Source of the DNA: Corynebacterium sp. p3-SID1056 | Lineage (GTDB): Bacteria > Actinomycetota > Actinomycetes > Mycobacteriales > Mycobacteriaceae | Direction: 5' to 3' | Assembly: GCF_025152525.1 (NCBI RefSeq) | Contig: NZ_JALXXL010000006.1 | Span: 1 to 64,000, forward strand | Length of the DNA: 64,000 nucleotides | Part shown: one piece after another, positions 1-9,668 of the stretch | Layout of the letters: every line of letters starts with the position of its first letter | Position numbering within the stretch: position 1 is the stretch's first letter | Program-made: the position numbers and the translations under genes | The notes under the pieces: model-generated | What the model was told of the DNA's origin: nothing | Database searches by the model: none | The model's input: only the letters and a program-made list of their open reading frames with translations

Positions 1-107
1 CCACCCACGATAACCACCTGTGAGCTGCACAAACAAGCAAGTGTGAGAAGTATTGCACTTTCAACCCAAAACGGAACCGAAGCGACACCACACGCGTCTA
101 ATAAGGG
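1..107 (-). promoter_or_regulatory. Upstream region of a gene lying off the left edge
   Basis: No gene is visible here. Positions about 25-105 resemble positions about 59141-59218, which lie directly upstream of the DUF222-HNH gene at 58084-59115. Shared blocks are CTGCACAAACAAGCA, TGTGAGAA, AACGGAACC and CGTCTAAT. In the right-hand copy the start codon lies 26 bp left of CTGCAC, so by analogy a related HNH gene would start at or just beyond position 1 and read leftwards. That gene is inferred, not seen. Confidence 0.5.
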
Positions 108-1862
108 TTATCGCAAAACGCGGGCGGTGCCGTCCACGCGGCGGGTCACGCCTGAAGCATCGAGGTGTTCCAGCAGCGGGATCGCGACCCGGCGGGACGT
201 GTCCCACGCCTTGCGCGCCTGCGAGGCGGTGAATGGCGCGTCGAGGGGGCGCAGGAGTTGGGCGGCGTGCGTGGGGGCGTCGGCAAGCAGCACGATGTCG
301 CGCCCCGCGCCGAGCCGGATGATGCGGCCCGCGCGCTCGGCAGCCGCGAGCTCCTTCGCGCCGAGCTGCCAACGCTCGAGGTCAGCTGACTCGGGTGCCT
401 GGAAGGGCGCACGCCGCAAATGCGCCTCGAGCGATGCAATGCCCGGCGCCACCGCCGCGGCAGTGCTGATCACGCCGTCGGCCAGGGTGAGCTTCGCCGC
501 AGCGGCCGCAAGTGCCAGCAGCTTCGGGTCCGGCAGGCCGAGCTGATCGACGGCCGCACCCGCGGACAGCCCCGCCGAGAGCGGATCCGCGCGGGTGTGC
601 TCGTCGACCGCACGCAAAAGCTCGCGCTTCCACTCCATGACCTGGGTGGCGCGGATCCAATAGCCGGCGAACTCGATGGTGCCCTGCGGCGGCCCCCCAT
701 CCACGGGAAAGCCGAGGCGGGCGAGGCGCGCGGGCGTGACCGCGACGCGGCGCGCGATTTCGTGCTCGAGGTTGGGCAGCGTCGGCAGCTCCTCGGCGCG
801 GCGTCGCCCGTCGCCGCGGCGCGGCAACTCGGGCGGGTCCACATCCACGGCGCGTACTCCGGCGAGAATCTGCTGCGCACCCGGGGCGCGCAGAGCGAGC
901 GTGTCGCCGAGCGTGACCGGCAGCGGGCGCTCGAGGATCAGGCGGGCGTAGTGCTCGCCGAAGGGGCGGATCTTCGCCGTGACCTGGGCGGTGCCGATGT
1001 GCGCATGGACTTCGTGCGGGAGTGCGGTGGCGGGGGCACCGGTGGTGATGTGGGCGTCGAGAAGCGAGGTGTGCTCCCACGCCTCGGGGGTGCACAACGC
1101 GTCGCCGCGGCGTACCTCCTCAGCGCTGATGTCGCGCAGGTTCAGCGCGACGCGCATCGCGGGGATGGCTTTGTCGATGGGGGTGTCCTCGGACTGGAGG
1201 CCGCGGACTTTCACGTCGCGCTCGCCAAGGCGCAGCGTGTCGCCGGGGCGGATCGTGCCCGCCGTCAACGTGCCAGTGACCACGGTGCCTGCGCCCTTGA
1301 CGCTGAAGGCGCGGTCGACCCAGAAGCGCACGCGCGCCGACGGGTCGGGCGCTGGTGCCGCGCGCAGCATCTCTGCGCAAGCCGCCACGAGCGCGTCGAT
1401 CCCCTCGCCGCTGCGCGCAGAGACCTCGACGATCGGCGCGCCTTCGAGCGTCGTGCCCGCGACCTCGCGGGCGATTTCGGCGCGCACTTCATCTCTGCGC
1501 TGCGCATCGGCCCGGTCCGCGCGGGTCATCGCGATGACCACGTTGGAAATGCCGAAGGCGTCGATCGCCGCGGCGTGGTCGCGCGACTGCGCCATCCAGC
1601 CCTCGTCGGCCGCCACCACAAAGAGGACGGCGGGTGCGGGGCCGACGCCGGCGAGCATGTTGGCGATGAAGCGTTCGTGGCCCGGGACGTCGACAAACGC
1701 GACGTCCAAGGTATCCAGCTTCGCCCACACAAAGCCAAGATCGATGGTCAGGCCGCGCTGCTGCTCTTCCTCCCAGCGGTCGGGTTCCATGCCGGTGAGT
1801 GCCTTGACCAGGGTTGATTTTCCGTGGTCGACGTGGCCCGCGGTGGCGATAACGTACGGCAT
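108..1862 (-). CDS. selB: Selenocysteine-specific elongation factor SelB
   Basis: GTPase that carries Sec-tRNA to the ribosome and recognises the SECIS element. The 584-residue product begins MPYVIATAGHVDHGKST, which is the G1 loop of SelB. DVPGH (G3) and TRAD (G4 position) follow, then EF-Tu-like beta-barrel domains and a C-terminal region matching the winged-helix RNA-binding part. Length is close to the usual 580-630. The ATG at 1862 overlaps the selA stop by one base (TAATG), indicating translational coupling; an upstream in-frame ATG at 1883 would add seven unconserved residues. It lies last in the tRNA-Sec-selA-selB run. Confidence 0.95.
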   Translation of the reverse strand: MPYVIATAGHVDHGKSTLVKALTGMEPDRWEEEQQRGLTIDLGFVWAKLDTLDVAFVDVPGHERFIANMLAGVGPAPAVLFVVAADEGWMAQSRDHAAAIDAFGISNVVIAMTRADRADAQRRDEVRAEIAREVAGTTLEGAPIVEVSARSGEGIDALVAACAEMLRAAPAPDPSARVRFWVDRAFSVKGAGTVVTGTLTAGTIRPGDTLRLGERDVKVRGLQSEDTPIDKAIPAMRVALNLRDISAEEVRRGDALCTPEAWEHTSLLDAHITTGAPATALPHEVHAHIGTAQVTAKIRPFGEHYARLILERPLPVTLGDTLALRAPGAQQILAGVRAVDVDPPELPRRGDGRRRAEELPTLPNLEHEIARRVAVTPARLARLGFPVDGGPPQGTIEFAGYWIRATQVMEWKRELLRAVDEHTRADPLSAGLSAGAAVDQLGLPDPKLLALAAAAAKLTLADGVISTAAAVAPGIASLEAHLRRAPFQAPESADLERWQLGAKELAAAERAGRIIRLGAGRDIVLLADAPTHAAQLLRPLDAPFTASQARKAWDTSRRVAIPLLEHLDASGVTRRVDGTARVLR

Positions 1863-3166
1863 TAGCTCTCCCCTTCCATGCACTCGAGCACGGCCTGCGC
1901 GATCTCCTCGTCGCGGTGCGAGGGCACGCAGCGCAGATCCAAAAGCAAGTCGCCGTCGTGCACGCGACCGAGCACCGCCGGTCGACGCCTGCGCAAGGGG
2001 GCGGCCAATGACGGATCAAGCGCCACCGCGTAACCGGGCAGCGGCACGCCGGGCGCTCCCCCGCCGCCGACGCGCCCGTCGTGCGCCACCACGCGCGCGC
2101 CCACACGTTCGGCCAGCGCTTGCGTGCGCGCATGCAACTCTTCGGGGTCAGCGTGCAGCGCGAGCTCGGTCGGTGTGTGCGCCGCGCGCACCGTCGCCTC
2201 AAGCGCAGCCAGGCGCAGCTTATCGACGCGCACCGCCCGCGCCAGCGGGTGCCTCCGCAGCTTCGCGACGGCCTCCGCGCGCCCCAAAATCACGCCCGCC
2301 TGCGGCCCACCAAGCAGTTTGTCACCGGAAAAGAGCACGATGTCGGCGCCGTGGGCAAGTGCGGTTGTCGCGTCCGGCTCGTCCGGCAGCGCGGGGTCGG
2401 GGTTCAGCAGGCCGGAGCCGGTGTCCACAATTAGGGAGAGGCCACGGGCGTTTGCGATCCCGCGCAACTGCGCCACGGAAGCCTCAGCGGTAAAGCCGCG
2501 GACGCGGTAGTTCGACGGGTGCACCTTCAAGATGGCACGCAGCGAATCATCCGCGGCGGCGCGCTCGTAGTCGTGCGGGTGCGTGCGGTTGGTCGCGCCG
2601 ACTTCCACCAACTTCACGTGGGCGGACTCGATGAGCTCGGGCAGGCGGAACCCAGCGCCGATCTCGATGAGCTCGCCTCGCGAGATCGCCACCGAACCGT
2701 GCTCGGCGAGCGCTGCGGTGGCCAGCAGCAACGCGCTCGCCCCGTTGTTCACCACCAGCGCGTCCTCGGCGGCGGGACACGCTGCTAGAAGCGCATCGCG
2801 CGCGCCCGCGCCCCGGTCGCGCGAGCGCACCCCCTTTTCTAGGTCCATCTCCACGTCCACGTAACCCGCAGCGTGGACCAAGGCATCGACCGCGAGCTCG
2901 CCGAGCGCTGCGCGCCCAACGTTGGTGTGCACCACCACGCCGGTCGCGTTCAACACGGGGGTGAGCGTGCTTGCGCCGGCGGCGACCAGCGAGTCGACCA
3001 GGCTCAGGAAATGCTCGGCGGCGGCGTCGGGGTGGAGCTCGCCGCGTCGACAAGCATCTTGCACCTCGTGCGCACAAGCCTTGAGCGCGTGCGGGGCGAG
3101 CGGCGACGCGGGCGCGTGTGCAAGCAAAGTATCGGTACCAGGAATGTTGCGGCGCGGATCGCTCAA
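1862..3166 (-). CDS. selA: L-seryl-tRNA(Sec) selenium transferase SelA
   Basis: PLP enzyme converting Ser-tRNA-Sec to Sec-tRNA-Sec with selenophosphate. The 434-residue protein shows the family motifs VHTNVGRAALG, NNGASALLLATAAL and FSGDKLLGGPQAG, the last holding the PLP lysine. The start is a TTG with a strong GGGAGG ribosome-binding site nine bases upstream; no better ATG fits. It begins about 25 bp after the 3' end of tRNA-Sec on the same strand and its stop overlaps the selB start, so tRNA, selA and selB are probably one transcript. Confidence 0.95.
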   Translation of the reverse strand: MSDPRRNIPGTDTLLAHAPASPLAPHALKACAHEVQDACRRGELHPDAAAEHFLSLVDSLVAAGASTLTPVLNATGVVVHTNVGRAALGELAVDALVHAAGYVDVEMDLEKGVRSRDRGAGARDALLAACPAAEDALVVNNGASALLLATAALAEHGSVAISRGELIEIGAGFRLPELIESAHVKLVEVGATNRTHPHDYERAAADDSLRAILKVHPSNYRVRGFTAEASVAQLRGIANARGLSLIVDTGSGLLNPDPALPDEPDATTALAHGADIVLFSGDKLLGGPQAGVILGRAEAVAKLRRHPLARAVRVDKLRLAALEATVRAAHTPTELALHADPEELHARTQALAERVGARVVAHDGRVGGGGAPGVPLPGYAVALDPSLAAPLRRRRPAVLGRVHDGDLLLDLRCVPSHRDEEIAQAVLECMEGES

Positions 3167-3191
3167 GCTCGTGTCCTCCCTGAAAAACGCA

Positions 3192-3286
3192 TGGCGGAGA
3201 CGGACAGGAATCGAACCTGCCAGACCGAGCTACTCGGCCTCACCAGTTTTGAAGACTGGGGCGCCCACCAGGACGCGTACGCCTCC
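3192..3286 (-). tRNA. selC: tRNA-Sec (anticodon TCA)
   Basis: Read on the minus strand this 95-nt segment starts GGAGGCG, pairs with CGTCTCC before discriminator G, and ends with an encoded CCA. The anticodon loop is CTTCAAA with TCA at 3252-3250, decoding UGA. There is a long variable arm (GGCCGAGTAGCTCGGTC) and a T loop GTTCGATTC. The size and long extra arm are typical of bacterial tRNA-Sec. It lies between divergent selD and selA. Confidence 0.95.
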
Positions 3287-3310
3287 GCGCAAAACGCTAC
3301 CATAGGCCCT

Positions 3311-4303
3311 ATGAGCACTACGAACCCAGAAATCCGTCTCACCCAGTTTGCTGCCGGCGGGGGCTGCGCCTGCAAGATCCCGCCCGGCGAGCTCGAAGAC
3401 GCCGTCAAGGGCCTGGTTGGCGTGACCGACCCGAACGTGATCGTCGGCTTGGACGACGGCGATGACGCCTCCGCCATTCGCGTGCGCGAGGACCTCGCCG
3501 TGATCTCGACCGCCGACTTCTTCACCCCCGTCGTGGATGATGCGTACACGTGGGGCAAGATCGCCGCGGTCAACGCGCTTTCCGATGTCTACGCCATGGG
3601 CGGCACCCCGATCACCGCCATCAACCTGCTCGGGTGGCCGCGCGACGTGCTGCCGCAGGAACTCATCCGCGAGGTGTTGCACGGCGGGCTCGACGGCGCG
3701 AGCGCGGCCGGCATTTCGGTGACCGGCGGCCACTCCATTTCCGCGCCCGAGCCGATCTACGGCATGGCAGCAACCGGCACGATCGACCCGGCCCGCCTGA
3801 TGCGCAACGACGCCGCCGCTCCGGGCTTGCCGATCACGCTGACCAAGCCGATCGGCTCCGGCCTTTTGAACAACCGCCACAAGGCCACCGGCGAGTGGTT
3901 CGAGCAGGCAGTCGAGGTCATGACCACACTCAACCGCGACGCGTCCCGCGCCGCCGTCGACGCAGGCGTGCGCGCGGCGACCGACGTCACCGGCTTCGGG
4001 CTGCTCGGCCACCTGTTCAAGATGGCGCGCGCCTCCGGCGTCGACGCGGTGATTGACCACACGAAGGTCCCGCTTATCGACGGCGCACGCGACACCCTCG
4101 CTCAAGGCTTCATCCCCGGCGGTTCGCAGCGCAACCTCGACTGGGTGCGCCCGCACGTCGACGCGGACGGCCTCAGCGAAGAGGACTTGCTCTTGCTCGC
4201 CGACGCGCAGACCTCCGGCGGCCTGTTGGTCATCGGCGAGGTGCCCGGCTACCCCATCATCGGCGAAACCACCGAGGGCACCGGGCGCGTACGGGTGCGC
4301 TAG
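3311..4303 (+). CDS. selD: Selenide, water dikinase (selenophosphate synthetase)
   Basis: Makes selenophosphate from selenide and ATP for SelA. The 330-residue product has the glycine-rich GGGCACKI motif with Cys and Lys at the catalytic positions (Cys, not Sec), the acidic LDDGDDA segment and the ALSDVYAMGG motif. ATG at 3311 is preceded by a possible -10 (TACCAT, 3298-3303) so close that a leaderless transcript is plausible; no clear ribosome-binding site is seen. It is divergent from tRNA-Sec, and its last four bases overlap the convergent NrfD-like gene. Confidence 0.95.
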   Translation: MSTTNPEIRLTQFAAGGGCACKIPPGELEDAVKGLVGVTDPNVIVGLDDGDDASAIRVREDLAVISTADFFTPVVDDAYTWGKIAAVNALSDVYAMGGTPITAINLLGWPRDVLPQELIREVLHGGLDGASAAGISVTGGHSISAPEPIYGMAATGTIDPARLMRNDAAAPGLPITLTKPIGSGLLNNRHKATGEWFEQAVEVMTTLNRDASRAAVDAGVRAATDVTGFGLLGHLFKMARASGVDAVIDHTKVPLIDGARDTLAQGFIPGGSQRNLDWVRPHVDADGLSEEDLLLLADAQTSGGLLVIGEVPGYPIIGETTEGTGRVRVR

Positions 4304-5388
4304 CGCGCGGTCGTGATCGAGTCGCCGACCTGGCCGGCCGCCTGGCGGGCGTGCAGGCGGTTGCGCTGCGGCTCCACCACGTACTTCGGGTCCTCGGTGG
4401 AGCGCTTGCCTGCGGCGATGATGCCGAAGCGCGTCAGGCAGGAGGCCGCGGCCAACGCCGCGCCGCTCAGGCCCGCGACAATGCGATTCTTGCCGCCGAG
4501 CACGGCACCGACACCGCCGGCGACGACGAGCGCCTCGGCCGCCTTGAGCATGCGGCCGGCCTTGCCCTCGTGCATCGTTTCCGGCAGCGGCTCGTCGAGC
4601 GAGCGCTCCACGCCTTTCGACGCCACAACGTCCGCAACCGCACCAGCGCCCGCCAGCACGCGGGCCGGGCCGTTATTCGCCGTGGAGGTGGTCACCAGCG
4701 CCACGCCCGCAGACGCGCACGCCGCCGAAGACACGAAGAGGTTTGGCAGCTGTTTGTGCGCGCCCTGCCACATCGGCACCGAAGTGTTGCCGAGCAGCAC
4801 CGCAGTGTAGACGGCGAGCGGGGCTCCCATCAGCCCGGAGAACACGCCCATCGGGGTGGCGAGCGCGTGCAGCGCCTTGCGGGCCGGTGCCGGCAGCGGG
4901 ATGCGCTCGCCGGTGAGGGTGTCCGCTTCGGCAGCAGCGGCGAAGACTGCCGCACTGGAGAAGGACCCGAGGATCCAAGACCCCACCGACATCGGCGAGG
5001 AGAGCTTGAACACGCGGAACATGTTCAACAGGCGCTCCGGCCGACCGAGGTCGAGGACAAGGCAGCCGGAGCCGACAGCCGCGGCAACTGCGGCGGTCAG
5101 CCGGGTGTTGCGCTGTAGCTCGCGGTTGCCGGTCGCGCCCGCGCCGACGGCGAGCAGCGAGGAGCCGCCGGCGACGCCGCCGAGGAAGAAGTACACGCCA
5201 ATCGGCCACTCCCACGGTGGGAACTTGACGATCGGACGCCCGTAGTACGAGTCGTATTGTTCGAAGTCCGCGCGCGGGACCATGAGCTCTTCGCCCCTGC
5301 GCTGCTTCTTGCCGCGCGGCCGCTTCGCGTCCTTGCGTTTTGGTCCGCGGGGAGCTTCCGGTGGCCGGAATGCATCAAACTCTGCCAT
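4300..5388 (-). CDS. NrfD/PsrC-like membrane subunit of formate dehydrogenase
   Basis: The 362-residue protein has a basic N-terminal tail (about 35 residues) followed by hydrophobic helices beginning around WPIGVYFFLGGVAGG, the start of the NrfD/polysulfide reductase membrane-subunit family. The known role is anchoring the dehydrogenase and passing electrons to quinone. Its ATG directly abuts the fdhB stop (TAA-ATG), so it is the third gene of fdhA-fdhB-nrfD. Here it replaces the cytochrome b type gamma subunit of enteric Fdn/Fdo enzymes. The quinone link is inferred from the family. Confidence 0.85.
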   Translation of the reverse strand: MAEFDAFRPPEAPRGPKRKDAKRPRGKKQRRGEELMVPRADFEQYDSYYGRPIVKFPPWEWPIGVYFFLGGVAGGSSLLAVGAGATGNRELQRNTRLTAAVAAAVGSGCLVLDLGRPERLLNMFRVFKLSSPMSVGSWILGSFSSAAVFAAAAEADTLTGERIPLPAPARKALHALATPMGVFSGLMGAPLAVYTAVLLGNTSVPMWQGAHKQLPNLFVSSAACASAGVALVTTSTANNGPARVLAGAGAVADVVASKGVERSLDEPLPETMHEGKAGRMLKAAEALVVAGGVGAVLGGKNRIVAGLSGAALAAASCLTRFGIIAAGKRSTEDPKYVVEPQRNRLHARQAAGQVGDSITTAR

Positions 5389-6390
5389 TTACTTTCCGCC
5401 TCCAATCACGAATGCTGCGGCCGCGGCACCAACCAGGCCCGCCGCAGCGACGACGGCGCGCTTGGCCATCTCAGGCAGGTTCGCGGTGGGCACCTCGGGG
5501 TCCGGCGGCAAGCCGTAGACCTCAGGGGCGTCGAGGAGCAGGAAGATCGAGCCGGTGCCGCCCACGCCGTCCTCGCTGTTCGCGCCGTAGAGGCGTGCCT
5601 CGGTCAGCCCCTGGGCGTGGAGTTCGGCCACGCGCGCCTTCGCCTTGGCCAGCATCTCCGTGTAGGAGCCGTACTGGATGGAGTTGGTGGGGCAGGTCTT
5701 CGCGCAGGCGGGGCCTTCGCCGACCTGCTGGCGGTCGAAGCACATGGTGCACTTCTGGGCGACGCCAACGTTCTTGATCGGTGCGACCTCGCCGACGGTG
5801 AAGTCTTCGCCCTTTGTGAATCGCTCGTTGCGCTTCTGCACGCCGCCGTCTGAGCGGCGCTCAATCACACCAAAGGGGCAGCCGGCCACACAGGTGCCGC
5901 AGCCGTTGCACACGTCGTCTTGCACCACGACGGTGCCGTGCTCGGTGCGGAACAACGCACCGGTCGGGCACACGTCGAGGCACCCGGCGTTCGTGCAGTG
6001 CTTGCAGACGTCCGAGGACATCAGCCAGCGGAAATCCGGGGTGTCGGGCAGCTTGGTCTGCGGCTTTGCTTCTTCCGCCCCCGGCATGTCAGGCATGCCC
6101 AGGGAGACGAGCTTTTTGCCCTCTTCCCTGGCCTGCTCGATTTGCGCCTCGCTCTGCTCGATGAAGGCGACGTGGCGCCACGTGTCCGCGCCCAGTGCCC
6201 CGGTGTTGTCGTAGGACATGCCGGAGATGGCGTAGTCGCCGTCCTGCGGGTTGCGGTTCCACTCCTTGCAGGCCACCTCGCAGGCCTTGCAGCCGATGCA
6301 GATGGACGTGTCGGTGAAAAACGCCTTGCGGTTGTCCCTGTCGTAGCCCACGTTGGCGGGCGATTCAGTGATCCGGTTCTTCGTCTGCAA
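5389..6390 (-). CDS. fdhB: Formate dehydrogenase iron-sulfur (beta) subunit
   Basis: Electron-transfer subunit of 333 residues with four ferredoxin-type Cys clusters: CIGCKACEVACKEW (C31, C34, C37, C41), CKHCTNAGCLDVCP, CNGCGTCVAGCP, and CTMC with CAKTCP. This arrangement matches FdnH/FdoH-type subunits that pass electrons from the molybdopterin subunit toward the membrane. The C-terminal 25 residues are hydrophobic (AAAGLVGAAAAAFVIGG), consistent with a single membrane anchor. It lies 8 bp after fdhA and abuts the NrfD-like gene. Confidence 0.93.
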   Translation of the reverse strand: MQTKNRITESPANVGYDRDNRKAFFTDTSICIGCKACEVACKEWNRNPQDGDYAISGMSYDNTGALGADTWRHVAFIEQSEAQIEQAREEGKKLVSLGMPDMPGAEEAKPQTKLPDTPDFRWLMSSDVCKHCTNAGCLDVCPTGALFRTEHGTVVVQDDVCNGCGTCVAGCPFGVIERRSDGGVQKRNERFTKGEDFTVGEVAPIKNVGVAQKCTMCFDRQQVGEGPACAKTCPTNSIQYGSYTEMLAKAKARVAELHAQGLTEARLYGANSEDGVGGTGSIFLLLDAPEVYGLPPDPEVPTANLPEMAKRAVVAAAGLVGAAAAAFVIGGGK

Positions 6391-6398
6391 CTTCCGCC

Positions 6399-9300
6399 TT
6401 ACCCTTCCTGGTCCGACATGTTGTCCTTCGTGGGATCCTCCTTCGCGGCCGAGGCATCGCCTAGGCCTTGGCGGATGGCTTCCGACGACGCCCCGTCGTG
6501 AAGCACTGTCCCTGTGTTTTCATCGAGGCCTGCGCGCTGCTGGTACTCGCGCACCAGCGCGACACGGTCCGCGCCGCGCGGGCGACGACCCGGGCGGATG
6601 TCCACGGCAGAGACCTTAGATGCCTGGATGTTCACGTTCGGGTCGAGCATGATGCCCAGCAGGTCGTTCGGCCCGTCACCGGAGACCTCGGCGTAGTCGC
6701 CGCGGCCGTAGTGGAAAGGCATACCGATCTGCTCGAAGGTGGCATCACCGATGGTCAGCGTCTTGATGCGCTCGGTGACCAGCACCCTAGCCTCGATGGC
6801 GTTGCGCGGCGAGATGATCGTCGCCCATTCGCCATTCTTCAGCCCGACGCGGCGTGCCAGCTCCGGCGAGACCTCGCAGAAGAGCTCCGGCTGCAGCTCG
6901 GCAAGGAACGGCAACGTACGGGTCATCGCGCCCGAGGTGTACATCTCTGTCAACCGGTAGGTGTTGAGCATGTACGGGTACACCTCGGTGCCCGGCTCGC
7001 CGAAGTTCGGGGCCGAGAGGTTGTTCTCCCCTCGCATCACGATGCGCGACGGCGACTGCTGCTGCGAGTACAGCACGTTCGGGTACGGCGACTCCTGCGG
7101 CTCGTAGTGGGTCGGCATCGGGCCGTCCACCATGCCGGTCGGCGCGAACAACCACGCGCGGCCGTCGTTTTGCATGATGAAGGCGTCGCTGCCGGACAGC
7201 GCCGCGGGGCCCACTGCGTCGCGGTCCGGCTTGAAACCGGGCGCGCGATCCACGGGGAAGTCCACGACGTCGTTAGACTGCCACTTCTCGGCGTCCTCGT
7301 CCCACCAGACCAGCTTCTTGCGCTCGGACCAGGGCTTGCCGTCCTCGTCCGCCGAGGCGCGGTTGTACAGCACGCGGCGGTTCATCGGCCACGCCCAGCC
7401 CCAATCCAGCGCCATCTCGTTCTGCTCGGAGCCCGGCCGCTTGTTGGCAGCTCGGTTCACGTCGCCTGCGAAAACACCGCAGTAGATCCAGCAACCAGAG
7501 GAGGTGGTGCCATCGGCCTTGAGGTCGGCGAACTTGTCCACCATCTGGCCCTTGCGCGGGCCCTCGAGGTAGTAGCCGTTAATCTCGCGCAGTACCGACT
7601 CTGCGTCGATCTCGCCGTGCTCGTCCGTGTCGTAGTCCCAGGTGATCTTCTGCAGCGGCAGGTCGCGCGGGTCGGTCGAGTCCTTCACGCGCTCCTTGAT
7701 ACGCTGCCCCAGCTCGTAGAAGAACTGGAGGTCACTGTCTGCGTCACCCGGTGCGTCCTTCGCCTTGAAACGCCACTGCAAGAGGCGCTGCGTTTGGGTA
7801 AACGTACCCGCCTTCTCCACGTGGTTTGCGGCTGGGAAGAGGAAGACCTCGGTGTCGATCTCCTCGGTGACCAGGTCACCGGACTTGATCTCCGGGGAAT
7901 CCTTCCAGAACGTGGCGGTCTCGATTTCCTGGAAGTCGCGCACCACCATCCACTTCAGCTTGGACAGCGCGAGGCGCTGCATGCGCCCGTTGGACTGTGC
8001 CACCGCAGGGTTCTGGCCGAAGACGAAGTAGCCGTCGACCAATCCCTCGTTCATCAACTGGAGGGTGTGGTACGTCGAGTGCGCGCCTGTCAGGCGCGGC
8101 ATGAGGTCCATGCCCCAGTTGTTTTCCTCGGTGGCGGCGTCGCCCCAGTAGGCCTTCATCAGCGACACTGCGAAGGTATCGCCCTTCTGCCAGAAGCCCT
8201 TCTGGTCGCGCTTCGACACCGCAGCCAGGTAGTCGTCCCAGGTCTGCACGCTCGCCTGCGGCATCGGCAGGTAGCCGGGCAGCAGGTGGAACAGCGTCGG
8301 CACATCCGTGGAGCCCTGGATCGAGGCGTGACCGCGCAGCGCCATAATGCCGGAACCCGGGCGACCCACGTTACCCATGAGCAGCTGCAGGATCGCACAC
8401 GTACGGATGAACTGCGCACCCATGGTGTGCTGCGTCCAGCCGAGCGCGTAGGCGAAGCACGTCGTGCGCTCGCGCCCGGAGTTCTCCACGATGGAGTCCG
8501 CCAGGTAGTAGAAGTCCTCCTGCGAGATACCGCAGGCCTGCTCCACTACCTCGGGGGTGTAGCGCGAGTAGTGGCGCTTGAGGATCTGGAAGACCGTGTT
8601 CGGGTCCTGCAATGTGGGATCCGTCTTGTGGTCCCAGGACACCTGCGCGTCCCAATTCTTCTGCGGCTGCCAGCTCGAGTTGTCGTAGGAACCGGTCTCC
8701 GGGTCGTAGCCAGAGAACAGGCCATCGAGGTCCTCGGTGTCCTGGAACTCTTCACTGATCAGCGTCGAGGCGTTGGTGAACGCCTTGACGTACTCCTCGA
8801 AGTACAGGTCGTTTTGCAGCACGTAGTTGATCACTGCGCCGAGGAGCACCACGTCGGAACCGCCGCGGATCGGCACATGCTTGTGCGCCACTGCCGACGT
8901 ACGCGTGAAGCGCGGGTCGACGTGGATAATCCGGGCACCACGCGCCTTGGCCTCAATGACCCACTGGAACCCGACCGGGTGTGCCTCGGCCATGTTCGAG
9001 CCCTGGATGACAATGCAGTCCGCATTGGCCATGTCCTGCAGCGGCTGCGTTGCGCCACCGCGTCCAAACGAGGATCCCAAACTGGGAACCGTAGAGGAGT
9101 GTCATATGCGGGCCTGATTTTCGATCTGCACCGCGCCAGAAGCGGTCCAGAGCTTCTTAATCAGGTAGTTTTCCTCGTTGTCCATCGCGGCGCCGCCCAG
9201 GCCAGCAATGCCCATCGTGCGGCGCACCGCGCGCCCCTGCTCGTCAAAATCCTGCCAGCCGTTCTTGCGCGCCTCGAGGAAGCGGTCGGTGACCATGTCC

Positions 9301-9668
9301 AGCGCGGTGTCGCGGTCCAGGGTCTGCCACTCGGTCGCACCAGGTGCGCGGTAGAGAATCTCGGTCAGACGCCCGGGCGCGTTGACCAGCTGCTCGGAGG
9401 CAGCGCCCTTCGGGCACAGGCGGCCGCGCGAGTGCGGCGAGTCCGGGTCACCCTCAATCTGGATAACCTTCTCGTCCTTGACGTACACGCGCTGACCACA
9501 GCCGACAGCGCAGTACGGGCAGACACTCTTGACGACGCGGTCCGCATCCTCGATGCGCCCCTGCATCGTCTTACTCTTGTGCGATTCGGTGTTCTCGCCA
9601 CGGGCGAAAAGGTCACCGTCTCGCATCTGGCGCACAACCGGCCAGTTCAAGGGACTAAAACGAGACAT
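6399..9668 (-). CDS. fdhA: Selenocysteine-containing formate dehydrogenase, catalytic subunit
   Basis: Molybdopterin oxidoreductase of 1089 residues if UGA 9104-9102 is read as Sec189. The N-terminal 4Fe-4S motif is C50, C53, C57, C85 (SVCPYCAVGCG, then GRLCPKG). Around the UGA the sequence is NQARI-Sec-HSSTVPSLG then SSFGRGGAT, the FdnG-type active-site motif in one uninterrupted frame on both sides. A SECIS-like hairpin follows, and the whole Sec machinery is adjacent. It probably oxidises formate to CO2. No twin-arginine or other signal peptide is seen (N-terminus MSRFSPLNWPVVRQ), unlike enteric FdnG, so a cytoplasmic active site is likely. Automatic callers may split it into 9102-9668 and 6399-9080. 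Confidence 0.95.
9072..9104 (-). promoter_or_regulatory. Sec UGA codon with downstream bacterial SECIS-like hairpin
   Basis: UGA occupies 9104-9102. Eleven bases later GGTTCCCAGTTTGGGATCC (9090-9072) folds as an eight-pair stem with one U-U mismatch and an apical GTT loop. A bulged or mismatched U plus G/U in the loop, about 20 nt after the UGA, are the features SelB reads in bacterial SECIS elements. The folding was done by eye. Confidence 0.8.

Noticed and set aside
979..2493. Long plus-strand frame over selB and selA
   Set aside because: Low-complexity Arg/Ala/Pro product, the usual shadow of high-GC genes on the other strand.
9072..9120. Apparent split of fdhA into two genes by a stop codon
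   Set aside because: Frame and homology continue across the UGA, the motif fits Sec, a SECIS-like stem follows, and Sec genes are adjacent.
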